Shown here piece by piece: positions 44,908 to 55,790 of a DNA stretch of 64,000 bases. The position numbers and the translations under genes are program-made. The notes beneath the pieces are model-generated. The model worked only from the letters and a program-made list of their open reading frames with translations, was not told the origin of the DNA and did no database searches. The DNA is taken from the NCBI GenBank assembly GCA_023897205.1, contig JAHWDD010000004.1, positions 5,518,001-5,582,000 of the forward strand, given 5' to 3'. This DNA comes from Exophiala sp. HKRS030 (taxonomy: Eukaryota; Ascomycota; Eurotiomycetes; Chaetothyriales; Herpotrichiellaceae). Every line of letters begins with the position of its first letter. Position 1 is the first letter of the stretch.

Positions 44908-47317
44908 ATGGGAGACTCTAAAGCTCAATATAGCACCGAGGTCCAACGTGACTTCGTGGCTCAACCTCCGGAATATCATCGCAAGCGATCCATTAGTATC
45001 CAGCCTGATCGTGTGGAGATCGCCACCAGTCTTAGTGTAAGTTTCAATGTGGAAGAGCACAAACCTAGTCACCACACCATGGGTTCATTTCCTTCAATAA
45101 AGCTTGGTCTTGAAACGCTGACATCACTTCCCAGGAACTATGGGCAGGTATCGCCATTCAAGAAGAAAGTGACAAGGCAATCAACATTGGCTTTGCCGTA
45201 CATGATGGTACTTACAGTGTCGATTTTGCAATCCACCGTATCACCATAGATGAAGATCCAGACCCAGAAGGAGACTGGATTGTCGACCACATTGTTCCAT
45301 CTATTGCCGATTATAGGAAAGAGCACGTTTGCAAGATACTCGGTGCTGGCATCACCACCGAGCTCCACAAGAAATGTCCCAATCTTTGTTCTACCCTCTG
45401 GGCCGAATTAGACATCATACCGATTGTGGTGGAATCGAACAGCCCCTTATTGGGTAGGGAACTAGACCAGCATGCAGTGGAAGTAGACGAAATCGCGGAT
45501 TCTGCGGCTCGGAAATGCTTAGCGTGAGTACTCAGCTTTCACATTCAAGGCAACCAGGAGGCTAAAGGTTTAATGACAGGCTGTTTGCACCTACCAAACA
45601 ACCTCGTTTGGCGATTACTTATCGGAACGAGGTGGAACCCGATTATGGCCTGATGATCCAATTGGCCACAATCGAGGACTATAGACGATCAGTACGAGAG
45701 CCGACTTGGAGGGTGGTCCAGAAATACATCAAGGATGTCGTGGATCGCAAACTGAGGATTGTCTTTTTCAGTGCAACACCTCAAGGAGGAGGTGTTGCCC
45801 TCATGCGGCATGCTTTGTTGCGATTCTTAAAAATCCAAAATGTGGACGTCGAGTGGTGAGTTTCGATTTCTCATCTCATAGAGTCTCGGGTCATGCTGAC
45901 AATAGAACAAGGTTTGTGCCGAAGCCTCGTCCAGACATTTTCCGTATTACCAAGACCAACCACAACATTCTACAAGGGGTGGTCCCACCTGATGTCCGCG
46001 CAACTGACGAGCAACTTGGGAAGATCAAGTCGTGGATCATTGACAATGCCGAAAGGTATTGGCTGGGTGAAAAGGGACCCTTGAGATCTCCTGCTGATGA
46101 CGGTGCCGATGTCATCATTATCGATGATCCTCAGATGCCTGAGCTGATCCCTATCGCAAAGCGTCTTGCACCAGATCGTCCTATCATATTCCGAAGTCAT
46201 ATCGAGGTTCGTGATGACCTGGTGCTGGAAGATGGCAGTGCCGCACAGCATGTTTGGAGAAACATGTGGTCGAGTATCAAGCAAGCGGATGTTTTCATCA
46301 GTCATCCGGTCAAAACATTCGTTCCCAGTGATGTCAACCTTGAAACTGTTGGATGGCTTCCAGCAACAACGGATTGGTGAGTTCTGAAACGATTCTCGGA
46401 CATACTGTTATTAACTTATCTTCCTAGGCTTGACGGACTCAATAAAGAGATGGACGAGTGGGATTTGCAGTATTACTTCCATGTCCTCCGCCAAACATGT
46501 CAAGCACAGAGTATCCCACAACTGGCACACCCGAACCGTGGCTACTTTGCACAAATCGCACGCTTCGATCCATCCAAGGGTATTCCAGATGTGATCAAAA
46601 GCTACGCCCTATTCCGCGAGCTCATGAAAGACGAGCCCAAGCGCAACGTACAGCAACTCATCATCTGCGGCCATAGTTCAATCGACGATCCAGATGGAAG
46701 CTTGGTTTACGATCAGACCATGGACCTAATTCATAAGGAATATCCAGATTTGGCAGACGACATTGTCGTCGTGCGCCTCGGGCCTAGCGACCAAATTCTC
46801 AACACCATCTTGTCACAATGTACTGTCGCACTACAGTTGTCGACGCGGGAGGGCTTTGAAGTCAAAGTCTCAGAAGCTTTGCATAAGGTACGCTCCTAAT
46901 GTGTCATTCTGGCATCCCATAAGATCAAAGTCATGTTTCCACGCCAGAAGCTAACTCCTGCATAAGGGTAAACCTATAATCGCAACTTTGGCAGGCGGTA
47001 TTCCGCTACAGGTAGAAGATGGCAAATCCGGGTACCTGGTCAAGCGAGGCGATCATGAAGCCGTAGCCAAGCACCTTTACGATTTGGTGACGGACGGCGA
47101 CCTGTATGACCGGATGAGCGAATACGCCAAGACCCACGTCAGCGACGAAGTGCACACGGTCGGGAATGCCGTGAGCTGGCTCTACCTTGCGTCGTCGCTT
47201 GCGGCTGGCAGCAAGTTGAAGCCCAACCAGAGATGGGTGAATGATCTGGCTAGGGAGGCTGTGGGCGAGAAGTATGAGGAGGACGAACCGAGGCTGCCGA
47301 GGCATTTGTCGACTTGA
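44908..47317 (+). CDS. Trehalose synthase/phosphorylase, GT4 family (CCG-9 type)
   Basis: This resembles Neurospora clock-controlled gene 9 (CCG-9) and fungal trehalose phosphorylase, GT4-family retaining glycosyltransferases that make or cleave trehalose with glucose 1-phosphate. Six exons fit: 44908-45036, 45135-45523, 45580-45855, 45912-46376, 46428-46887 and 46967-47317, giving 689 residues, the expected length. Landmarks: ELWAGIAIQEES (exon 2), VFFSATPQGGGVALMRHAL (nucleotide-sugar donor-side loop), FVPKPRPDIFRITKTNHN rebuilt across the third intron, IIFRSHIEVR, GYFAQIARFDPSKGIPD and the GT4 EX7E-type motif in STREGFEVKVSEALHKGKP, split by the last intron. All phases agree. A cytosolic enzyme is expected. 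In Neurospora CCG-9 affects conidiation and rhythm; here that is inference. Confidence 0.92.
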
Positions 47318-47722
47318 TCATGACCTGCTGCAGTGATCAACGGTGAGTGATGTAGGACGGGTGAGAGAATGGTCTATTCGAGTTGACAGGTGGAGCAGAA
47401 GTCGTGGTATTGCAGCTTTGGCATAAGGAACGGAAATTGGGAATGACCAAGCGATGCATAATGTTGCATACTGGAGTTATAATCTTCGGATAACGCATAA
47501 TGGAATGGAATTCAATTCGAGCTCTTCCGCTCCTCAAGAACAAAAATTACGTGTGCAATGGGAATTTTGACCTCCTTTTTACCATATCGTGTGCATGACT
47601 TCCTACTCCATATTTTGTGCCCAACGCAACCGGAGAGGATAGGATAGTTCAGATTATGGCTGAACAGATGAGTACACCGTCAGTCTGGCCATTGTGTTCA
47701 CCTTCCAAGACTATTAGCCTGC
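47318..47722. other. Intergenic between convergent genes
   Basis: Contains the 3' ends of the trehalose gene and the GST gene. Nothing else is seen. Confidence 0.55.
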
Positions 47723-48578
47723 TCAAACAATCTTATCCTTGATCATCTGCGGCGACGGTACGGTCTTCTTGAACGAATCTCTTGCCTCTAGTCGGTCACT
47801 GTACCTTCTCATGGCGGGATACTCGTCCTGCCACGGATGATCCTGGAACCTGACGCGGAGATAACCCAAGACCGACCCGGCTGCAATATCGGCAATGGAA
47901 AAACGATCATCAATCAGGAATTCCTTGTCCTCTCCGATCCATTCGGCTAGCTGCATCAATCCGCCGTCCACTTTCCGGCGCTGTCGTGCTGTCCATTCCT
48001 GGCTGGGCGATGATCGTTGTTTCTCGAAGAACATCAGTACGCATGCGTCGCAGATGCCGTCGGCAATGACTATCCCACGGTGAATAATGTTAGATATCTT
48101 ACTGCAAAGGGTTGAGATGGACGTTGCGAATGGACGCAGTCAGGAATTAGAAGGAGGTTCTGGACTCACCCTGAACCTTTTTCGCAAACAATTCTTTGGC
48201 CTTGTCCTTTGGCACTAGTCGTGGATACTCTGGAGATGGGTATTTGAACTCGATCCAGTCAAGGATGAAGTGCGATTCATAGACAGCATCATCTTCTGAT
48301 GCTTCAGTGTCGAAGAGGACTGGTAGCTTTTCCAACGGATTGAATTGTGGCGTTTGAGTCGTATTGTCCCATGGAACTTCAGTCACGAGTTCGAAAGGGA
48401 TCGATTTCTCAAGAAGTGCAATTCGAACTTTTCGCGCATACGGCGAGCTAGGAAATCTATGAGCTCATAATGATCAAAAGATTCACACCAGAGGTATCGA
48501 GCTACTCGGGCTCCCAAGTCCTCAGGGAGAGAGAGCTGGGCGCACTTACGGCGTCGCTGAGATCAACTTGAGAACCAT
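47723..48578 (-). CDS. Glutathione S-transferase
   Basis: This is a cytosolic-type GST that would conjugate glutathione to electrophiles or peroxides. Three exons fit: 48578-48550, 48447-48170 and 48069-47723, giving 217 residues. The first, nine-codon exon joins to rebuild SATPSPYARKVRIALLEK, the active-site loop and first helix of the thioredoxin-like domain. KLPVLFDTEASEDDAVYES is the glutathione-binding region with the usual cis-Pro and E/S. The third exon joins as KVQVIADGICDACVLMFFE, and FLIDDRFSIADIAAGSVLGYL is the C-terminal domain's N-capping/hydrophobic-staple motif. The acceptor of the second intron (48070-48071) was chosen because an earlier AG breaks the frame. The neighbouring lactonohydrolase is divergent. 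Confidence 0.88.
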
Positions 48579-49761
48579 CCTCCTGGTACATGTGAATATA
48601 GGTATACAAGGATCCGACTAAACGTGGTATGTCGCCGTCTAGCTATCTAGATAGGTAGCTTCGTCGGAACTTGTCCTGGAATTGATATCTATTGACATAG
48701 CCAATCATGTAATATGCTTTGACGTTTCTCCAATGATGTCAGGAACCAAATCTCGGCGGAGTGGCAGAGATATACTCCGCACGTGGAAGTGATGGCATGT
48801 TTCAGCAGCATAGGTCGAGCGCACGAAGACACGAAAGACACCGATTTCACTTTGAAATTAAATGAGACCTTCGAAACCTTTCTGGACTTCTCAATTGTTG
48901 ATACTTGTTTCGACATACTGGCTGATGAATACGGGTTGTCAGGACGTCCAGAGAAGTATTCCTCTCCTCAATCAATATACTTAATCCGGTCGCGCATATC
49001 GAACTCACAAGGCCGACCACAGATGCGGTTGCTGCAGTCTAAGTATGCTATGATACTCTACTGCGCTGAAGCCGTGTTTGTAGCTCGTATGGACGATGGA
49101 CGAGGTCTAATCCTGCCCAACACAGCATATGGGTGATAGCAAGACATTCTATCAACTGGTCAAGAGTATATTATACGTCGAATGTCGACGTGAACCTCGC
49201 CCGGTTCACTAGTAACACAAGCTCCTTCCTCATACGGTTACAACACGGTACCTCCATACATTCATCTTCCTTCTGCCGGCTTTGACGAAATGTACCAAAA
49301 CTTGGAATCACACTCATAATCCATCGGCCTCAACACCGTGTCCGTGCGACAAGCCGTACAGAGGCCTCGCTTGCCATTAGATCCGCTGCCCCGCACTCAC
49401 CATCCTAACCACGAACGCACCAGATCTGCACCATCTCCCCCGCAATCTCAGTTTCTGACCGCACAATGGGTATTAGGACGGCTTGTCTAACGTAGAACGC
49501 TTTTCCACGGTAAGCTTTTTATTGACACACATGTACCTGGAGAACAAATCTGCCCTATCACGAATGTTCCCGGATGACCTCATCGTTGTGAAATAGCCTG
49601 TTCCGATTCATTTGCCGTGCGGGTTTGATGCTACTGAGACTCAAGTAGTCTGGGTGATTGACAGGGCGAGGAGACTAGGTAACCGGGGTGAGCTTGCTGT
49701 CCCACGAGGAGTTGATGATTTACATGGGTATGCGGATCTGGATAAATACCACCTTCATCCC
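48579..49761. other. Divergent promoter region GST / lactonohydrolase
   Basis: About 1.2 kb between divergent starts. A plus-strand 117-codon frame (48783-49136) has no recognisable domain and overlaps the GST promoter side; I do not call it. No specific regulatory site was found. Confidence 0.45.
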
Positions 49762-49830
49762 ATGTCGTCTTCCCTCGTCGAAGGATTCGCGGGTAGCGTG
49801 AACTCCTCAATTGCCAATTCCTCCTCTGCC

Positions 49831-51475
49831 ATGTTGGTTTTACCGCTCGTGTTCGGCACGTTGGTGTCTGAGATTATCGCTCAAACGGTTCCAGAGCAGG
49901 CTCTACTCATCGATCAGAGAGGCTTCAACGTTTTGGAGAATGTGTTGCCACCTTCTGAGTTCAACCTTACGAATGTGAGTGCATGCCAATAGGAGATGGA
50001 GTAGTCCACCACGACTGTTTGACTGTGTAATTGTGGAAGTAAATGCTGATACATAGCATCTATGTGCTGTAGATATTTGTACCCCAGGAATTTCAGAAGA
50101 AGAAGCCCTTGCAAAGCCATTTCATATCTATGACGAAGCATTCTACGACATCCTGGGACCAAACCCTACCCTGACCGTTGTCGGAAGTACTGGTGGCGAT
50201 CCACTCTTCCACGAGGCCGTGGTCTGGTAAGCAGCAATATGCTCGAAAGCAAGCTTCTTGTCTTTTCTGACGTTCTTCTAGGTATCCTCCAACCGACGAA
50301 GTCTTCTTCGTGCAGAACGCAGGTGCTGCAGCGGCCGGAACCGGTCTCAACAAATCCAATGCTATTCTTAAGATCTCCTTGGAGCAAGCTGCTGCCGTTT
50401 CGACAGAGGTCAATGCGACTGGGCGTGTGGACATCACATATGTCAATGCTACGCCACCTGTGATCAATTCCAACGGTTAGCTTCCCGTCGACTCATATTC
50501 TGATGTTACTATCAACTGACTGGTAAAACGATAGGTGCCACCAACTACCGAGGCCAGCTCATATTTACAGGCGAAGGCCAAGGAAACGATACTCCGCCTG
50601 CTTTGTACGTTATGAACCCAGAAGAGCCGTATAACACGACAGGTAAGGAAGTCTTTCCTTTACAGGGCAATTATTGGGCGAGGCTAATACCTAGCAATAA
50701 AGTCCTTCTGAACAACTATTTCGGTCGTCAATTCAACTCTCTCAATGATGTGGCTATCAACCCTCGTAATGGCGATGTGTATTTCACAGATACATTGTAT
50801 GGATATCTACAGGACTTTCGTCCATCACCGGCATTTCCCAATATGGTTCATCGCTTGAATCCCTCCACTGGGGCAGTCACAGCAATCGCTGACGGATTTG
50901 AATTGCCAAATGGTAAGTATTCCATGTGAGAGAATTGGTTTCCTCGATGATTTCACCAAGGTAGAGTGAGTGCCTAAGCTCATAATTGTTTACAGGTATC
51001 ACCTTTTCCCCTAATGGCTCATACGCCTATGTCACCGACACCGGCGCACAATACGCCTTGTATGGGTATAATTTTACCGCACCCGCTTCAATGTAAGTTT
51101 CCCCCTTTGTCAATCCCTGCTATCCGCTTACGCCCCTGATAATATACTGCTTGCTGAATCCAAATCCCCAGCTATCGCTTCACCGTCGAACAAGACGGTA
51201 CATGGAGCAATCGCAAGCTGTTCAGCTATGTGTCTCCTGGCATCCCAGACGGTATCCACTGCGACACCAACGGTAATGTGTACTCGGGAGTCGGCGATGG
51301 AGTGCACGTTTGGAACCCCTCCGGCACACTCCTGGGCAAAATCTTCGTAGGCATGACATCGGCAAATTTCAACTTCGCTGGGAAAGGCAGAATGGTCATC
51401 GCAGCCGAGACACAGCTTTATTATGTCACCTTGGCTGCTGAGGGCGCCGTTGTTGCTAGTGAGATGCCTCAGTGA
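49831..51475 (+). CDS. Secreted SMP-30/gluconolactonase-like lactonohydrolase
   Basis: This is a six-bladed beta-propeller of the SMP-30/gluconolactonase/LRE family, close to fungal lactonohydrolases that open aldono- or aromatic lactones with a bound divalent metal. Seven exons fit: 49831-49974, 50057-50226, 50282-50475, 50535-50642, 50703-50912, 50996-51092 and 51172-51475, giving 408 residues. The Met at 49831 gives a signal peptide (MLVLPLVFGTLVSEIIAQT); an in-frame Met at 49762 adds 23 residues and is less likely. Family motifs: FNSLNDVAINPRNGDVYFTD (metal-ligand Asn region), LPNGITFSPNGSYAYVTDTG across an intron, and SPGIPDGIHCDTNGNVY with the catalytic/metal Asp. The fourth intron removes an in-frame insert and restores NTTVLLNNYFGRQ. 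Many N-glycosylation sites fit secretion. Confidence 0.88.
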
Positions 51476-51861
51476 AGGAAGACACGTCCGGAATGGAATG
51501 AAATGAAAAAATGGTTGAGATAGCGTTTCATCAAGAAATTCTGTCGCGAGAATTTCTTGAGTGGCATCTGTTGTTCCGCCATAAAAGCCTGGATAGCGAG
51601 ACCATAAACGTGTGGATTTCGTCGGTATATCATGCGTCTGCATCAAAATCATTCCCTGCGGTCTCGGTGCTAACCTGCACTTATTCAACGCCATACCCAC
51701 GTAGTAATACCTGCTACTGGATTGCCATGTCGCAACATGACAGGCGATGGCCCAGTACATCATTGGTAACCTGATTTCGCCCATCCCATGCACGCGGCAG
51801 AAGATCGGCTCTTCTCCAACCCGCTTGGTCAGACATGATCCTTAAGCGAACCGCAGACGAT
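51476..51861. other. Intergenic between convergent genes
   Basis: Short 3' flanks of the lactonohydrolase and of the minus-strand transcription-factor gene. Nothing else is seen. Confidence 0.55.
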
Positions 51862-53823
51862 TCATCCCGGTGCCGACGCCAGCGCCGACGTGACCGTGGA
51901 TTCGCCAAATATCTTGCACCACTCGACTTCCATCCTCGACAGCATTGTCTGCGGCACGACGAAACGGTGCATCACGTGCGTGAACCAATGCCAGGGAATC
52001 ATCCTCGTCCTCGTCCTCCCGGTGGTGGTCGTCTCCATCCGCTTGGTCTTGTTCTTTGTCGTCGTCGGCTTTCCCGGCTTCTCATCATCGTCGTCGTCAA
52101 TATCGCCACCGCTAAGCCGTGCCATGACACAGCGCAGCCTCTGGACGAACCAAGCGCGATCTGGCGTGTCGGCGAAACAGCCGGGCCAGAGAGCCCAGAT
52201 CAGGAACTCTAGCGCATGATCTGAATAGGTCTTTTGTACAGATTCTTCTCCCCGATGCCCGTCGAGACAAATACCATCCAGCGTCTCGCATAACACACGC
52301 ACAATGACAGGGTTGGACACCCAGATGCGCAATTGGTCTGATAGATACATATTCTCAGAGCCCATAGCCTCGCGCAGCCAGAAGATAGTGCATAGACACA
52401 GGATCATGTCACGTTTAATTGCGACATGTTGCGATGAGAGAATCGGTAGTTGGATTGATTGTGGCGATAATGGGCTGAGCGTGGCCGCGGGCCGTGGCGG
52501 GTGCTGCCAGGATATATCTGCTCTCAGGCTGGCCAGCAGATTCATCAAGCGGCCTGTGACGAAGACGAAGCGCGACAGGAAATACACCCATGTCATGGAG
52601 TCGATAATCGTGGGAGCACGGATGCGGACGTGGTGCAGCGCTGTGAAGATCTCGTCGGCGTCGAGGAGGAGGGAAGTTAGTTCTGGATTTTGGGTCCGGG
52701 TGCTAATGCTGTACTCGCCTGTCAAAGACAGGTGAAGGCGTGCGGCAGCTAGTGCTCGGTCGTGGTTGAAGCGCGGGATCTGGCTGGTCCAGATCGGACG
52801 GACCTGGCGCTCGATCCATTCGTCGTGGGACAGGTCGAAGAAGGTGCTGGACATGGTGAGCACTGCCAGTTGCACGTCTTGGTAGATAATGCTCATGAAG
52901 ACCAGGTGGTTGATGGATGGGTCGTGCAGTAGCTTGTCGTGGTGGGAGAGGAAGATGTCCCTCAACATGCTTACGTGCGTGGCCATGGCGGCGCGGTCGT
53001 TGAGTGCACTCTCGGCGAATAATAGACTGATTAGAGCTCGGTATAGACGGGGTATGTCGACGTTGTGCGCACCGCTGCCAGTGCCGACACTACTGCTGTT
53101 CTCCAGGTACAGGCGCAGCGAAGTCACACCGCGGTAGCGGAATGTCTTGGCGGTTTCGAGATACTGTGCGTTCCCTGTGACCATGGCCAAAGTCGCGGCG
53201 ATACGCGACAAGTAGCTGTGGATGGCCAGGTTGTCGTAAAGATTGTTCTGCAGATCGCTTTCCCACGTTGATGCAAATGCGCGGTCTTTGGGTACGGCAG
53301 CCCATTCCAGCTGCTTAGCGGCAGGATACACGCAGTCACGTTCGAAGAAGAGCAGCGAATTCGCCGTTGCTAGCGACGGCCGTGGAAGCATGTCGATGTC
53401 GTCACACTCGGCATTGCGTAGCATCAGCTCGATGATCGGCGGAATATAGATTGGTTGGGGTATTCCCGGGGATCTCGATGCAAGCGCCGTCGAAGTAGGA
53501 GAAGAAGACGAAGACGAAGCAGAACCTGACTGGGTCCCACGGGCCTGAGTCAGCAGCGGGCCGGCGGGAAATCGTTGTGTCTGGATCGCGCTGGGATTGT
53601 AGGTGTCGTCGGTGGAATTCTCATTGTTTTCATCCTGAATGGGAACGGTACGAAATCGAGACGATTCCAAAAGACGTTGGGCTTCCTGCTTCCGCTGTGT
53701 TCGGCGGTATTTGTGGACATGTTGCATGACACGACGGCGCTGCGACACCTTGTTCACACCAGACGCCGACGCCGAGACATTGATCCAAGAGAACTCCCCT
53801 GGTGAGTCCGCCGGACTAGACAT
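51862..53823 (-). CDS. Fungal-specific transcription factor domain protein without zinc cluster
   Basis: A single-exon gene for 653 residues. The body (residues about 130-560) fits the Fungal_trans_2-type regulatory domain: PPIIELMLRNAECDDIDMLPR, AIHSYLSRIAATLAMVTGN, YRGVTSLRLYLE and LEFLIWALWPGC. No six-cysteine cluster or other DNA-binding motif precedes it. Instead residues about 12-55 hold FSWINVSASA and a basic patch (QRRRVMQHVHKYRRTQRK), the usual start of a fungal group of short-N-terminus factors. A Ser-rich linker follows, and an Asp run (DDDDDE) lies near residue 570. The start at 53823 (MSSPADSP) is preferred to the Met at 53844. It may act with a DNA-binding partner, or the basic patch may bind DNA; both are inference. 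Confidence 0.8.
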   Translation of the reverse strand: MSSPADSPGEFSWINVSASASGVNKVSQRRRVMQHVHKYRRTQRKQEAQRLLESSRFRTVPIQDENNENSTDDTYNPSAIQTQRFPAGPLLTQARGTQSGSASSSSSSPTSTALASRSPGIPQPIYIPPIIELMLRNAECDDIDMLPRPSLATANSLLFFERDCVYPAAKQLEWAAVPKDRAFASTWESDLQNNLYDNLAIHSYLSRIAATLAMVTGNAQYLETAKTFRYRGVTSLRLYLENSSSVGTGSGAHNVDIPRLYRALISLLFAESALNDRAAMATHVSMLRDIFLSHHDKLLHDPSINHLVFMSIIYQDVQLAVLTMSSTFFDLSHDEWIERQVRPIWTSQIPRFNHDRALAAARLHLSLTGEYSISTRTQNPELTSLLLDADEIFTALHHVRIRAPTIIDSMTWVYFLSRFVFVTGRLMNLLASLRADISWQHPPRPAATLSPLSPQSIQLPILSSQHVAIKRDMILCLCTIFWLREAMGSENMYLSDQLRIWVSNPVIVRVLCETLDGICLDGHRGEESVQKTYSDHALEFLIWALWPGCFADTPDRAWFVQRLRCVMARLSGGDIDDDDDEKPGKPTTTKNKTKRMETTTTGRTRTRMIPWHWFTHVMHRFVVPQTMLSRMEVEWCKIFGESTVTSALASAPG

Positions 53824-54882
53824 GACTGCACAACTAACATCCACGCCTGCTTACTAGGAAGGCGGGATCTTGTTTTAACCTGGGCGGAGAGGCGATTATG
53901 TGAGAGTGCTTCATTGGGCGGGAACTCGGAGGCATCTGGCCATGTTTTAGAATGATGAGGTTGGAGATGATTGGGTGGTGATAGACCTTTTGTCGAAAAG
54001 AAGAGGTTTTTTCGCCGGCGTCCAAGGGTTCATTACCCGACACACTAATTAACCTTCCAATGATGGGTTTTCGGTAAGAGCGTAAAAGTGGGAAAGTTTT
54101 GGTCGTTCAAAAGCCGGAAAATCGATTTCCTCCCAAGGACGAATCAATGCGTGACTAAGCGGGATGCTCGTCACGGTACCGGTCGCACCACCACCGGGCT
54201 AACAAGGTTTTTGATTCAGCTCATTTCTGTCTCGTAATTCAACATCCATTGGAGTGATCGTGGAGAACCAAGACTGAGCAACGCGTCGTCGCTCGAGGAG
54301 ACAAAAACATAATTGGCCATCATCAACTAGATTCATATTTTGTTAGCGAGAAGTCTGGCAGCAGCCGAGATGGCCTCTTGCGATATGGGTTTACAACAAA
54401 TCTGTTCGGAAACGTGAGCGAAAGATCGCCGGTATGGCTTCGCTAAAGGACAGCGTGAGGCAGGGCCAGCACGCGGACAACTATCAAAGACGTCACTTCC
54501 AGGGGATTTATCCCCCCTTGTCGTCCCAAGACTTTTGGTTATCTATCTTGGATCATGGATTGCCAAAACAGGCATCATGGATTGAACAGGTACACGATTA
54601 CTGATATCGTCAAGTACATAGCCTATGTCAGCAGCTTGCACCCGCGTGGTCTAGGGAGCACATAGGTACAACATCATGCGCACCACGTTTTCTGAGCCCA
54701 ATCAAAGGTGATTCTGTCTTCTTGGTGTTCAAGCTGATAGGTATACTTTCTCAGAGCCTCTACCCAGAGATAAGACATTTAAATAAGCTTAAATCAACCT
54801 GGACATGCAGACGTGAGCCTAGAGTGGTTCATACCTTCATCCACCGTGTTGAAAACATCGATGTTTGTTGCTGCATCCATCC
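53824..54882. other. Intergenic, both flanking genes on minus
   Basis: Promoter of the transcription-factor gene and 3' flank of the bZIP gene. No gene or repeat is recognised. Confidence 0.5.
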
Positions 54883-55790
54883 TCAATTATCTCGAGGATG
54901 ACCCATGGCTGGCATGTACGGGTCGAGATTGCTTAGCAGTAGACCATGTGTTGTGTTTTCTGTGCTGATCAGATCGTTTTCAACGCTCTGTTCTATTGGC
55001 ATGAGAGTGAAAGCATCAAAGTCGTCCTCTGTACCAAAATCACTGCTAAGATTTGGGTTGAAATCATCGAAACTAATGATGTTGCTTCTCTGTGCATCTA
55101 CTGCTGCCCTAAGCTGATCCTCAAGTTCGGCCATTCGATTACGAAGGACGACAAGAAGTGCCGTCTGTCGCGCCGAGCTTTCGACTAGTATGCCATGCCG
55201 TTGACTGAGATTTCGGATCTGTTGCTTTAGTTGTCGAATGTGCTTCTCCTTTCGATCGCGAAATGCTCGTTGCGAAGCACGGTTCTGAGCACGTCGTCGC
55301 TGGAAGCGGTCAAGTTAGAACGGTTGAGCTTGTGGAATAAATATACTCGGTCTCTTGCCAGACATTTGGATCTTCTTCAAAGCGTGGGTATCATAAGTCG
55401 GGACTTACTAATTTCGACGACACAGAGGGATCCAGCTCTGTAGAGTCATTTGAATGACCAGCGTCGGCCTCTGAGTCCTCAAATTTCCGCGAAAAACGAG
55501 GGTTATTCGTGAATTCAAAGGTTATGGTAGCGCCTTGGTGCTGAGTCTCGTTGTTGACTTCCCATAGAATCTTTTCCTGATTGCCCTACAACGTGGCAAA
55601 ATTAGTCTTCGGGCAGATGCCTTGGTTCTTAAATGAATGAAATAATTGTGTGTCATACCCAGAAATTGGCAACCATGTCGGTGGTAGGACCATTCAGTGC
55701 TCGATAGTACTTCAACAGTGGATCATTCTCCTCATGAACCGTTGAAGAGTTCACATAGAATGAAGATGGCTGTCCTGGCGAAGTTTCCAT
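54883..55790 (-). CDS. Yap/AP-1-type bZIP transcription factor
   Basis: This is a basic leucine-zipper regulator of the fungal Yap family. Three exons fit: 55790-55659, 55585-55409 and 55299-54883, giving 241 residues with all phases zero. The basic region RRRAQNRASQRAFRDRKEKH opens exon 3 and carries the Yap-type NxxSQxAFR recognition pattern. The coiled coil after it (IRQLKQQIRNLSQRHGILVE, then LLVVLRNRMAELEDQLRAAV) is leucine/hydrophobic heptad-like but weak at some d positions. The N-terminal exons are short and acidic. The protein lacks the paired Cys-rich redox domains of Yap1, so it is not an obvious oxidative-stress sensor. Homologues near secondary-metabolism or detoxification genes are common; here it is 1 kb upstream of another regulator on the same strand. 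Confidence 0.85.

Noticed and set aside
48783..49136. 117-codon plus-strand frame between GST and lactonohydrolase
   Set aside because: No recognisable domain, and it sits in the region expected to be the GST promoter.
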